Shown: positions 1-11,647 of the stretch, piece by piece
Position numbering within the stretch: the stretch's first letter is position 1
Layout: each line of letters opens with the position of its first letter
DNA from: Neckera pumila
Lineage: Eukaryota; Streptophyta; Bryopsida; Hypnales; Neckeraceae
DNA length: 64,000 bases
NCBI GenBank assembly: GCA_963969595.1
Contig: OZ018408.1
Coordinates: 14,877,823-14,941,822 of the forward strand
Direction: 5' to 3'
Made by a program: the position numbers and the translations under genes
The notes under the pieces: generated by a model
The model's database searches: none
What the model was told of the DNA's origin: nothing
Seen by the model: the letters and a program-made list of their open reading frames with translations, nothing else

Positions 1-334
1 TTTTTTTGTAAATTCTGAACTCAATTACTTGACAAAAATAAGTGGAAATAAAAATCAATAGTACAAAAAATTTGAATTAAAAAGATTCATAGCCAAAACA
101 TCTAGTCATGCAAGGTGCAAAAAAACTTGTTTTCTTCACTTTAAATGCATATATCTTGCAATCTACATGGTCAAAATTTCTTAAATTTCTTCCATGTATT
201 CATATACTAGTCAAGTATAAGATCTTACGGTTGGATATGCAAAAAAAAACAAGTTTTAAAGCTCTTTTCTCTTTGCAATAGAAATGACAATTTCGAGTGG
301 TTTTGATAGGAAAATCACCTTGGTTGTTTAGGGG
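1..334. mobile_element. Right part of a TTAA-flanked MITE-like element (family 2), cut by the window edge
   Basis: The stretch resembles the right halves of the elements ending at 1590, 25509 and 47862. Shared blocks include a 'tatcttgcaatctacatggtcaaa'-like segment and the end TTTAGGGG at 327-334. It is followed directly by TTAA (335-338). No coding capacity is seen. Family membership is read by eye. Confidence 0.6.
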
Positions 335-463
335 TTAACCCCTACATGTAAAAATTGCGTTTTTTTGGCAATATTGTGATTTTAGGCAGCTCACTATGAA
401 TGGAGTTTTTAATTTCTTTTATTTGGAAGTTTCACACAACACGTGCCCAAAAAGTAGCTCTAA

Positions 464-1590
464 CCTTTAAAGGCCCATTGTCCCTATGAGGGACAAATAG
501 GATTTGGGCAAATACCTACGGACTGAATTTTTGTTGTGATTTTTCAAAACTTTTTTGGAAGATAGAAAAATTGCTAAGCTTCTTGGGAATATAATTTTTT
601 TTCAAATGGGGCCTGGAACAAAATTTATGCCCAAATAAGCTCAAAATAGGGGTCACATGCAAGCCAAATAAATTTTGCAAAAATTAAAATTAAATTTTTT
701 TTTTTTTTCTTGTAGATTGTATTTTTGTCTATCTAGAAAGTTTTTACACATTTCATTCAGTTTTTTATTAGAAACTTATAAAGAAAAGTTCCATATGGTT
801 TTGTTTGTTTACAAAAACAATATGACCATCAAAATTAGTTCATTTTAACTCCACCTAAAATATATTAATATTTAAGATATTGCCTCTATCTCATACCTAC
901 TCCTATTTAACAATTTTTTAAGAATGAAAATTAAATTTTTTTGAATTCTATTTTTATCCAGACTCTCAATTCAATTTTACACTATAAAGGTTTAAAGCTT
1001 AAAACTTTGTAGTGCAAAAATTTAAATTAAAAATGTTCAAAGTCATAAAACATTAGAGGAGTTTTGGGCCTTCTAAGAGACTGCGAGTTCTCGGACTGTG
1101 GGAACTCTGCAAGAATGCTAGGACATTGCCAAATGGCCAAGTTGACATTGGCTGACGTGACCAAGCGATTGCCACATCAATTTTGAAAAAAATAAAAATA
1201 AAAAAAAAATTGGTGGAAATGATATTTCAGTAATTTTTTATTTTTTATTTTTTTTGAAAAAAAAAATTTGACACACCCGTACCTTTTGTTCCCTGAATCT
1301 GGGCAGAGTGGGGAACGGGCCTGAAACAGTCTTCCAAGGCCCCCAAAACTCCTCTAATGTCTAGTCCGGCTATGTGTTGGAAAACGTTTTTTTTTACTTT
1401 AAATGTTGATATCCTACATCTACGCGGTCAAAAATTCTGAAATTTTTTCCACATATTTTCACATGAGTTAGGTGTAAGATCCTATGGTTAGATGTGCAAG
1501 AAAAACATTTTTCAATTTTTTAACTCTTTGCTATAAAAATGATAGTTTTGGGTGTTTTTTAGCAGAAAAAAAGCCTTGGGCCTTTAGGGG
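464..1590 (+). mobile_element. TTAA-flanked MITE-like element (family 2) inserted in a family 1 element
   Basis: Left end CCTTTAAAGGCCCA and right end, read inverted, CCCCTAAAGGCCCA form a terminal inverted repeat. The right side is flanked by TTAA (1591-1594) and the left by the decayed CTAA (460-463). The homologous empty site gtagctttaaggccc survives at about 3546, so the target duplication is TTAA. A further small foldback element sits inside it at 1051-1359. No open frame that could encode a transposase is visible, so it is non-autonomous. Confidence 0.75.
1051..1359. mobile_element. Short foldback MITE with CATTAG...CTAATG ends, nested inside a family 2 element
   Basis: The left end CATTAGAGGAGTTTTGGG and the right end, read inverted, CATTAGAGGAGTTTTGGGG form a near-perfect terminal inverted repeat of about 18 bp. 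The body is about 310 bp with T- and A-rich tracts and a small GC-richer left arm. Similar CATTAG-ended elements occur at 2103, 44865 and 59252. No clear target duplication is seen. Confidence 0.7.
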
Positions 1591-2102
1591 TTAAGGCCCA
1601 ACAATTTTCATAACTTTTGACTACATGGTTGGAAAGTTATTGCATGATATGTAGTTTTCATTGCTGGGCGGTCAGCTCGGGCAGCTGACAAAACTTCTTC
1701 AAAAATCACTTTTCAAAAAAATTAAAAATTTGAAATTGATTGTCTAGATTTGTATACAAGTGAAAAGCTTTGAATCATTCCATTTTAATTAATGAGATGA
1801 AAGTTATGAGGAATTTTGGTTTGTGGGTAGCTATAATTTTCAATGACCCCAAATTGTTTTTGGCTTCACATCTTCTGCTTTCAAAAGGCACTCAATGTTT
1901 TCCCATTTCCACCAGCTCAACTAGTCATCCATTTTGCATGTCTGTCTATTGGTAAGAATTACTTGGCGGATGGTTTTGCAATATACCGATTGTAGTTAAA
2001 TAAGGTTATTCATGATTGGTGCATTAACTTTATATTGAACAAATGTATAGAGAGTATTATTGGGTTTTATGAACTTAAATGTGAAATGAATCAAAAACTT
2101 AA

Positions 2103-2192
2103 CATTAGAGAAATTTTGGGGCTTCTACATGGTTGTTTGACTATTGGTCTAGAATCAAACAACTTTGTAGAGGTCCAAATTTTCTACTAATG
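2103..2192. mobile_element. 90-bp foldback element with CATTAG...CTAATG ends
   Basis: The left arm CATTAGAGAAATTTTGGGG and the right arm, read inverted, CATTAGTAGAAAATTTGG match. Both continue through TCTACA and GTTGTTTGA, leaving only about 15 nt in the loop. It looks like a very short member of the CATTAG-ended group. Confidence 0.6.
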
Positions 2193-2269
2193 AAGGCACC
2201 CTTAATGGACTTAGAATATAGCTCAATAGAAAGCATTATTAAAATTTGACCAAAATAGAATTAGAAATT

Positions 2270-2690
2270 GAAAGTACTAATATTAGAAAGATGAATGCAA
2301 AAAACACTTGTCCTTTTGTCCCCTTTGCCTAGGATATGTGTTTTTTTATTCATGATTTTTGCGTAGTATATTAGTTTTATATGAAATTTGAAATAAAGGT
2401 ATACATGGCAATTTTAGACATTGAGCCATTTTAGAGGGGGGTAGTACTCTCTTTGATCCAAAAAGTCAAATTTGAAGCTCAAAATTGGGATGCAAAGAAA
2501 TTCTACTAAATTTTTACAAGCCCACAAAGAATTTTTAAAAAAATAGTAAAGTGCCTACCTTCCATATATGCTTAAAGTTTACCCTTCTGCGCAAGTGCAA
2601 AGAATATAATTTTTTCCCCAAAGATGAAATGATTGAAAAGGAGCACATTTAAGTTGGAAAAAAATTTATTTTTTATTTTTATTTTTTGGA
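2270..2690. repeat. Dispersed AT-rich repeat, copy 1
   Basis: Shares a run of blocks in the same order and orientation with 10140-10640: an 'aaacacttgtc' start, an 'atgaaatttgaaa' block, 'gaagctcaaaattggga', 'ttctact..a', and a final 'aaagatgaaat..ttga..agagcac..ttaagt' block. Diverged and without coding capacity. Confidence 0.5.
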
Positions 2691-3429
2691 TTTTCTTACT
2701 ATTTGTAAGGTAATCCTAAGGCTCATAAACTGTCCATCTAATGAAAGAAACATGTCGGTGGGAAAGTGAGGAATCTGTGTGCCTGTATTTTTCAAAACCC
2801 CTCATTTTATTTTTTGGAAGGGGGGTTCTGAAAAATAATTTGATTGAAAAATCACAAAATCCCAGTACACCCCCAGTCTTGTATTTTTGAAAACAAAGTC
2901 GTTTGACAATCGATATGGGATAATCCATATCTATTTTCCGTATCCGTTTTTTTATCCATATACATACGGTATACATACAATATCATAATATTTGTATCAG
3001 GATTAATGGCAAGGAAGGGGGTGTTTTTATTTTTCTTCAAAAACAATCAATGGGTATTACTTTTTTTTTTGGGGGGGGGGCTAATTAATTGAGCAGGAAG
3101 TGTTCCTCTCTTTTCAGGGGATAGTGAGGCACGCATAACATTATCAAATTTTTTTCCTTGAAAGACAAATGAGAGAGAAGGCATTGAGAATTTTTTTTGT
3201 CAATTTCTAACTCAAAATGAATTACATTTGATTTTCTAAAGTGGCAAACTCATAGGTCGCTATTGAAGTCCGTAGAGTGTAGTTCACTGAACTTAGAATA
3301 TGCCTTTAATTACAAGCAGTGAGTGCCAAAGTGATTAATACAATGGTAAAGATGTTCACTGAGGTTCAAGAACTATGTATGACAGTTCCAAAAACAAAGC
3401 AACCAAGATGTGTAATGTCTCGACTTTAA

Positions 3430-4364
3430 CCCCTAAAGGACCAAACACTGTTTTTTGGCAACATAGCGATTTTAGGCAGCTCACTATGAATGGAAGTTTT
3501 ATTTTATTTTTTTGAAATTATCACACAAGATGTGCCTAAGGAGTAGCTTTAAGGCCCAACAATTTTCACAACATTTGACTACATTGTTAAAAAGTTATTG
3601 CATAATATATCATTTAATTGTACGGCGGGCAACCCGGGCAACTCAAAAAACTTCTTTAAAAGTCACTTTAAAAAAAAATAAAAATGTGAAATTGATTCTT
3701 TAGATTTATGTATAGGCGGAAAGCTTTTAATCATTCCATTTCAATTAATGAATCAAAAGTTATGAGGATTCTTAGTTTGAGGGTAGTTATGGAATTTATA
3801 CTCTAAAATAAACTTTGAAGTCCATTATTTGATTCAATTTTCAATTTTTTTGAAAAAAAATAAAAATTTTGGGTGTAGATTAATTATTACAACATTACGA
3901 CCGTTGGGATTGGCATTTTTTAATTCCATATTTAAATTCTTGGCAGTTTAGTATTTCGAATCATTTTCTACTTCTTTCTACTTACTATTCTTTTCCTATA
4001 TGTTGTACAATTCCAAATGATCTAAAATTTTTCAAGCATGTAGCCAACTTGCTTTAAAGAATGAATTCAAAGAGTTACCACCATTTGGGACATTTTTTCA
4101 TATAAATGTGACCTTGTGAAGTGCAGCTGCGCAGATTTTTGCAAGGACAAAAAAAACATTTTTGACAATTCAAATGCTAATATCTTGCAATCTTCACAGT
4201 GGAAAATTCTGAAACTTTTTCCATATCTTTTCAAACTAGTTTACCACAAGATCCTATAATAATATGTGTCCAAAAATGTTTTTCTTTTTTAAATTTGGTA
4301 CTTGTATTAGAAATGACAGTCTTGGAGCAATTTTGGTGAAAGCATAGTCAAAAACCTTTAGGGA
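3430..4364 (+). mobile_element. Complete TTAA-flanked MITE-like element (family 1), 935 bp
   Basis: Flanked by TTAA at 3426-3429 and 4365-4368. The left end is CCCCTAAAGGACC and the right end, read inverted, is TCCCTAAAGGTTTTT. It keeps the uninterrupted site gtagctttaaggccc used to interpret 464-1590. Close relatives lie inverted at 36992-38108 and 41712-42645. No coding capacity. Confidence 0.75.
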
Positions 4365-4368
4365 TTAA

Positions 4369-7340
4369 AGCCTGACAAGTTTTGCAAGTAAACATAGTAG
4401 TATCAAACCTTCCAATTATAACCGCTCTCAAATATGCCCACTTCAAGGAATCTGAGATCATAGATGTTTTTCCTACATATAGTTTGGCATTGCAAAAAAC
4501 TTTTTTCTAACTCTCTCAACAATGAATTGATTAAACCATTTGGCTAGCTTATGTGTGTTCCATGCCTTTTGAAGCAACAATAATATATATTATATTACAT
4601 AGATTCTCACAAGGCAACAACCATGTCATATTGTGAAACAATACATGTTGTAGACAACTTGTGAATATGAAACAATATTCTTGCTTTACTAACTACACTC
4701 ACTAATGAACAACATAGAACAATTGAACTCATAGACATGCAAGTCAAAAAATGAGTCATGTGGTTCTCTTTCAAAATTCAATTTTTTACACATGTGAAGA
4801 TTTTTCATAATTCTTTGTTACATGGCAAGACTACTAGATACCTATCATCTTCCTTAGATGGTGTTGCTTAATCTTCATTAATGCACCCAATTTGTTGACT
4901 CAATTTAATGAGCTACTATATTTAATTGCCTCATTTCATACAAGGTAGGAACACCTAAAAATTCTACTTTTTCTAATCCCATAATATCATGTGGTCAATT
5001 TTTTAGAATATAATGTATAAGCGACCGCAAGATAAATATAAATTCAAATCAAGTCGTATACAAATTCAAAACAAGTCATTTCAAAGTTTTTGACGTGCAA
5101 AATATTTTTTGAATTTTCAAAGTTCAAAGCATAGATTACATGCATACACATCCCAGACGACTCCAAATAGAATTGACACCAATGGGTGCCCTCTCTTTAT
5201 TGTGGCTTGATTCCTACGTATAAGTGGATTTTTTTTTTTTTTTTATATTTCCAACTATTGCATTAGAGTTACATTTGTTATGGCAATATAAAGAACTTGA
5301 CCAAAAAATCAAAATTTATCAAGATTTATAGCCTAACAATCGTGAAAGTAAATTATTAATAAAATGAATTACAAGAAAATGGTCAAAATTTGCATTATTT
5401 TAAGAAGTTACAAAAATTTCAAATTATATGAAGTTTATACAAAACTCGTATCTACTATTTTATCAAGATTTGACCCTTTCTTCTTAGACAACATATTGTG
5501 GTCAAAAATTTTGTAGATGTTAGTTTTGCATTAGATTTATAATTAGTTGTCGTTACTTTAGAGGCTTAGATCTTAATGTTAAAGGTGAATGATATACAAA
5601 GATATAAACAAGAGGATGAAAGAATTTAGAAAACAACATTGGGTAGTAAAGGATTGATATTTGTTAAACACAAAATGTAAAGAAACAATGCATTAAAATT
5701 TTGATCATAATCTTTTTAATTAGTAAAAATTCTCCTCTCTTCTAAAAGTGACACCAAATAGTGGTTTCAAATGATTATCATGTTTGATGAACTCAAGATG
5801 AAGTTCATTTACTCTACAAATTCAACACAAGCGTGAATAGAAAATGCCTTTTTGAAAAAATGAAAATAATCTTTGACTTTGGATTTTTAATGTACAATTT
5901 TGTTCTTGCAATTTCTATATAATTAAATTTAGCTCTACCATTCTAATCATAATACTTATTTTTTATTTTAACTCAACTCATTTAAAAAAATAAATCATTG
6001 TGAAAACATTGAACACAGTTTTTATTATTAAATTGCATAATTTCTTATAGTAAGAAGAATTGTTGAAACAAACAAACAATGGAGTATTATTCCTATTATT
6101 AAATTGTCTAATTTTTTATTGGATCTTATTGGAAGTCAAAAGAGCACTTTGATTTCCTTACTTGTACATATTCTAGACACCATATATGTTGAAAATAGGT
6201 GTACCTAAAGAAATTCTTGGCTCTCATGAATAGAGCAATTTAGGCAAAAATCTACAGAATACTATTTTTGAAAGGTCACCATCAAGTGCACTTACTTTAT
6301 ATGGAATTTTGTCTCGCAAAACAAAATACCTATGAATTAAAATTTATATTTTATAGCTTTCTATCCTTTAAAACTTGATTTCAAAATTAAAAGAATCTTT
6401 CTTACTTTCAACTACAATTAACAAAATGAACAAATGAAGATTTCTAATTCTAAATTCTAATCTGCTTGAAATATCCTAAGAATGAGTAATTTATTGCAGT
6501 TTGAGGTTGAGAGCATATCACCAATACTTCATAAAGCAATGCATCTTACGGCAACCTATTTCAGCAAAGAATTCAAGTGCCCCTCTCTTTGATCTGAGTA
6601 AATGTATTTAAACATTTGAATACATGGTTTCACACGTTGCAAACGCTGAACAATGAAAAGCGTAGGCAAGGGAGGGAGGGAAAACAAGGTGCTAAAACCC
6701 AAGAAGATGCTCAAAATCCTGTGACTGGTTGAAGGTTATCTGAGATTCGCTTAGTCTGGAGGACCTTCTACAGTAGAAAGTACAGAGAATTCCGGATTTT
6801 CATTTACTCAAAAACCCATCGGACATGCACACAGAACAGGACATGCACCCGGAGGAGTTGGCAAATATGTATGGCCCAGCCCTTAATCCTATGTATATAA
6901 TCCTATTAGCAAGTACATATCAACCCCAGAAACCCAGGCAGGTTCCCATTCAATTTTGATGATATTAGCTAAAGAATAACTTCATGCATGCTCTACTATG
7001 AATGGGACAAGACCACCACCTTTTAAGAAGTAGCAAACAAAGTTCCTATTAACCTCGGTTCAACAAATGAATCAATCCACAACAAAAAGCAATCGTATCA
7101 TTGTCCACATGTGAAACTCCACCCCAGGCACCAGAGTTGGAGCTTCAAGGCCTGGAAGTGGGCACGGGCGCAGACACGTTTTTTTAATGGCCAACTACCT
7201 ATCCAGACAGTCACAATTCTAGTTCTTGATAGACAAATTCGACGTGGACTCCAGTGCAGACTTTTGATACAAAAACCAACCACGGGCGAGCAAATAGTCA
7301 TTCATCGCATGTTTTGAATTCAATGGGGTACAACTTAAGC
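4369..7340. other. AT-rich intergenic stretch, no gene seen
   Basis: No open frame with protein-like composition and no recognisable RNA gene was found. Base composition is strongly AT-rich as far as about 6540. After that it becomes more mixed as the 3' flank of RPS3A is approached. The last few hundred bases before 7341 probably include the RPS3A 3' untranslated region, but no clear end signal could be chosen. Confidence 0.5.
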
Positions 7341-9176
7341 TTAAGCCCCAGGAACAGGGACAGCCTCAGCAGCTTCTGTTTCAGTATCACCACCAGCAGG
7401 CCTCTCAATTTTGGCACCGACTTCCTCACTGTAATCCCCATGGACCTATGTAATCACAATAATCAACAACATGAGTGAAGCCAAGGTCAGAAACTCTTGG
7501 TGTAAAGGAATTATTAAACCACAGAAACCATGCCTTGTGAAATCAAGAGCCAGAGAAATCATGTTTGAATAGTTAGCACATCAATCAACTCACCTCCATG
7601 AGCTTCATCAGATCAAACTTGGGGGCCTTCAGAATTTTCACTTTCCTAATGACAGTGTTCTGGAGAGGGTAAATTCCTTGAGTAGCCTTTTCAATTTCCT
7701 TTCCAATAACCTCAGGAATGAACTTGGCAACCAATTCCTTCAAATCAACAGTCGAGGCTTCACGAACCATGATTTCCCTCATCTTGCGCCTAATCTGCAT
7801 AAGCAAAGGTACGACAGCTTGCTCAGTAACAGTTCATCGAGCATCATTCATGTCATTAACCCAACATAAATCCTGTTGAACACACCAAAATCAATTAACT
7901 CCGAAGGACTAGGATTCATGATTAGAAGTTAAGGAATTCAATTGATCATATTGTGAAAAATATAATTTAGTTGGGGCACAATCAATGAAGAACAGTGCAT
8001 TCGTTGGTTGAAAAGCAAACCAAAAAAATTGGACCCGAAAAATTCTTCATATAATCTACTCGAAAAGAAAAAGGAGGACATTTCGCAACGCTTTATCCTT
8101 TAGGGGAAGGGCATAACAAATAACCTGACGAATTTGGCTGCTCTGAGCGTAGCAGGTCTTCTTGATCTGATTGGGCCTCTTCTTGGTAAATGCAATACAG
8201 AAAAGCCGCAACTGGTAGTTGTCCGTGGTTTTCACATCCACATGCGCTTCAATCAGGCTCTGCCACTTGCGCACAAGTGAACGAAGCTTGTCGGTGGTGA
8301 AGTCCATGCCCTGATTTTTAAAACGAACCAAATCCAATTCAGTATCCACGATTGCCAAAAAAACATTGCAAGGTCAAAAATTAGTCATTCAAAGTACTCC
8401 CGCTACGACCTAGTCACACGTGCTTAACGTGCATGCCATCCCATTGCGAATTTCGCTCAGCTCAACGTAGTAGTACCCTGATGAGTGTTGCGGTTACCTC
8501 CCAAAGAACTGAGGTTGTAAAATGACCAAATCGATACATCATGTTGCGAAAAATATAATTGAGTCGAAACGAACTTTTATATATCCAGAATCAATGAAGA
8601 TCGCCAAAATAATAAAACATGTAATGAACAAAAGAAAGTTCTCATGAGGCCGAATTGGTCGTTTTGGGGTTAAACTCACCCAGAAGTGGGTGAGAACATT
8701 CTTGCCCTGCACGTCCTCGGCCCGAAGCTTGATCTTGCGGTAAGCCTGGTCCTCATCCTGTTGCAAGTCCGCCAAGGAGACCTCGAACACTCGGCCCTTC
8801 AAACCATCCGAGGCAATCTACAGAATCACCAAGCAGATAGTGCACGTCAGCAATCGACTTCGCAACCCCCAAAACACCACCAAAATAGAATCCCAGGAGC
8901 ACCAATTTCCTCACCTTGGTACCTTGAGTCCTGGTGACAAGGGTCTTTCCCAACGACCTCTGCGTGAAGATGGTGGGAGCCTTGATATCGTACCAGTCCT
9001 TCTTCGAGAAAGGGTCGACACTGCACAGAATTCAAAGACCTTTTTTCCTGTTAGATCAAGCCGCCGGGTAACCTAGAAGAAGGGAGCAGACGATTATGAA
9101 AAGCATGAGTGCATTACATTTTTTTCTTGCCACCCTTCTTGCCCTTGGAAATACGCTTGTTCTTGCCGACCGCCAT
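7341..9176 (-). CDS. RPS3A: 40S ribosomal protein S3a (eS1), six coding exons
   Basis: Structural protein of the small cytosolic ribosomal subunit. Coding exons on the minus strand are 9176-9118, 9020-8915, 8817-8680, 8310-8125, 7794-7594 and 7445-7341. They sum to 795 nt (264 residues plus stop), every junction is GT-AG and the phases agree. The product starts [16 protein letters not shown] and keeps the family segments [54 protein letters not shown] and [12 protein letters not shown]. Its length is usual for plant eS1. Residue 20 is Ile, formed across intron 1, where I recall Ala in seed plants. The acidic Ala/Glu-rich tail ends PVPGA. Identification is by family recognition and is very secure. 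A telo-box lies about 85 bp upstream of the start. Confidence 0.97.
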
Positions 9177-9260
9177 GGTTGCGGCACGGAGCAGCGAGGA
9201 CAGGGGACGTGAGCCGAAAGAGAACGATTGTTTCGAAGTTCCTCAGTTTTGCTCAGGGCC

Positions 9261-9269
9261 AAACCCTAA
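9261..9269 (+). promoter_or_regulatory. Telo-box AAACCCTAA upstream of RPS3A
   Basis: AAACCCTAA lies about 85-93 bp upstream of the RPS3A start codon and directly beside a GGGCC core. Telo-boxes next to GGCCCA-like site II elements are typical of plant ribosomal-protein promoters, so a role in growth-linked expression is inferred. Confidence 0.5.
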
Positions 9270-9299
9270 TTTCTTTTGCCCTAATATGGTGAGCCGCTT

Positions 9300-11194
9300 T
9301 CACACTGTACTCGAATCCCCGACTACTATGCAACGTTCTTACGACTCACTAAATTATGTCTTACTATTTGTGCTTGGTAAAAAATTAGAAAATGTGATTA
9401 CTGTCATTAGAAGCATTAAAAAAATCTCTTTGAATAGACACAATAGAATCTGGATTTGAAAATTAGACAAGTAAAATATAGCTCATTGAAAGAAAGCTAA
9501 AAGACAACAAATTTGATGCGCCTCAATAAAACATGCTCAAGAATGTAACAAGAGTCTATAAATAGGTGTCATTTATATTAGGCATCTAAAAATTTAAAAA
9601 CTTAATATGGAATAAAATTTCATTTAGAAAATTAAAACAACATTCTTCAAATATTTTAGATTTATTCAAGATTATTTCAATTTCAAAATGTTACTTACAA
9701 CTGCTTCCAAGATGCCTATTGGATAGTCTAAGTTACAATGCTCTTCTAATGTAGTTGGTTTACAACTAGAAAAAATATTTTCCTCCCATCAAGTGCCACA
9801 TACCATTGCCTGATTGACCAATAGTTATACAAAGTGAAGTGGAAATTTATTTTTGAAACCAAACTGTAAATTTGCATACATAATTTGTTGAAGTAGCCAT
9901 AACTGAGTATTCAAGTTAATTCAATTAGTACAGCAGTAAAGCTAACTTGTAATAATTTTGAAAATTATGCAAATTTGTGATGCTTGCTAATGTGGATATT
10001 ATAAAATAATTGATAAAACACAATTGAATGGAATCTACACTATTTTCATACCATCTCAAATAATGTCACAATCATCCCACTTTATACCATGTAAAGATTT
10101 ATTCAAAATACTAATTTTTTTCCAAAAAAATTGGTCAAACAAATTTTCAAGTATTGAAAGTGAATCATACATAATGGGGTGGTTGTATGAAACACTTGTC
10201 TAATTTTTTATCCCATTGGCTTGGACGGGTGGTTTTTGTCTGTAACTTATGTGGTGTATATTCAATGTATGTGAAATTTGAAAGAAGGTACATATAATAG
10301 TTGTAGACATTGAAAAATTTATTGCACATTTGAAAATTAGTTTTTATTTTTATTTTTACATAGTTCTTGATTGGATGTCTTTTTTTTCCATTTTGGGAAG
10401 GTCTTTGTACTATTTGTGATCTAGATATGTGAATTTGAAGGTCAAAATTGGGAGACGAGGTCTTCTACTGAAGTTACACAAGCAAATGAAGATATTTTTA
10501 AAAATTCTAAAGTTATCTTTGATATGTATTCAAAATGCATTGCTTTTGTGAAAGCATAAAAAACACAATTTTTTTTTCCAAAGATACAAATGGTTGAGGT
10601 AGAGCACCTTTAAGTAAGAAAAAAATGACAGATTTTTATCTTATTTTAATGAATATTTGTTCTATTTTATAAAAATTCAAACATCAAAGTATCTAATTTC
10701 TTGGCATTTTCCATCGCTCTTTTTTGTGCATAACTTTTAGAAATAAATTTTTCTAGGACTACAAATATACTATTTTTAATGCTTTATAATTTATCCATAT
10801 TTTTAATTATTTCTTGCAATCACCCAATATTAGAATAATATTAACCATAAATTGGATGTTAGAATGACAAACTATAATTTGTGTTTTGCAAATAAAAATA
10901 AATAAAAATGCAAAAATGTGAAAAAGATAACATATAAGATTATATAAATGGATCTGAACACATAGAATACAAATTGAACAAATTTTGTCTACACAGCCCA
11001 AAGTAGATACAGTATCTCCGCTCCATTAAGCTCTATTACTAGAGTAACTAATTTTACAACGAGAGCCAAAAACTTCTGGTGTCAACCGTTTCATAGAACA
11101 GCACCAACATGCTGCAAAGCATTCACTAACTCCACTGGAAAAGAGCCCAAATGGCCGAAAGAATTACCGTAGGCGTCTACTTCAATTCTATCTT
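9300..11194. other. AT-rich intergenic stretch with repeat pieces, no gene seen
   Basis: No protein-like frame or RNA gene was found. The part at about 10140-10640 is a diverged copy of the repeat at 2270-2690. The rest is unassigned AT-rich sequence. Confidence 0.5.
10140..10640. repeat. Dispersed AT-rich repeat, copy 2
   Basis: Collinear with 2270-2690 in the same orientation, with shared blocks such as 'gaaacacttgtc', 'atgtgaaatttgaaa', 'gaaggtcaaaattggga' and 'ccaaagatacaaatggttga'. No coding capacity or clear ends. Confidence 0.5.
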
Positions 11195-11198
11195 TTAA

Positions 11199-11643
11199 CC
11201 CTTAAACGCCTCAATCCCTTTCTGAATTTTTGCACATATTTGCTTAGCCTATATCTTTTTATATGAATATCATTCACCAAAATTTCATGAACTTGGTCAT
11301 TGAGAATTATAGTTGTCTTTTCAACATTCAAATATTACATTGGATGAATGAGACATTAGTTGGACTAACATCTGCAAGCTCTTCAATCATTGTCTCAAAT
11401 ATAGATGTTGGAGTGCTTAACCTAAGAAGGACGCTACGGACAATACGTGTCCAATGAATGACAAGGAATTCTCCACTGTAGGACAAAACTACAACTATTC
11501 ATCCTTGGATTTTTTTGTGGAAAACGGAGAACATCTACAGAAACTTGACTTCCAATGAGTACTTTTGAATTTTTTTTTACTCCAATGACTCTCACGATTG
11601 CACAATGCATGATTTCCATGGTCACCCCGTCGTCTTTCCAGGG
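11199..11643. mobile_element. TTAA-flanked short element (family D), 445 bp
   Basis: Flanked by TTAA at 11195-11198 and 11644-11647. The ends are CCCTTAAACG and, read inverted, CCCTGGAAAG. Its left half resembles 59240-59745 and its 'ggacaatacgtgtccaatgaatgac' part resembles 58645-58680 within the element at 58627-58847. Non-coding. Confidence 0.55.
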
Positions 11644-11647
11644 TTAA

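Larger units (their letters stand above)
339..1850 (+). mobile_element. TTAA-flanked MITE-like element (family 1), interrupted by a second element
   Basis: Begins CCCCTACATG immediately after TTAA 335-338, which it shares with the preceding element. Positions 339-459 and 1591-1850 together match the uninterrupted copy starting at 3430: the 'gattttaggcagctcac' block, then the gtagct/ttaaggcccaac join. The break at 460-1594 holds a family 2 element. The right end decays beyond about 1850, so the outer boundary is uncertain. Confidence 0.6.
1851..3425. other. AT-rich repeat-derived stretch without a gene
   Basis: No frame here looks like a protein gene. It contains a 90-bp foldback at 2103-2192 and a segment at about 2270-2690 that is repeated, diverged, at about 10140-10640. 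Short open frames at 2716-3046 have no recognisable domain and are antisense to each other. Confidence 0.6.
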
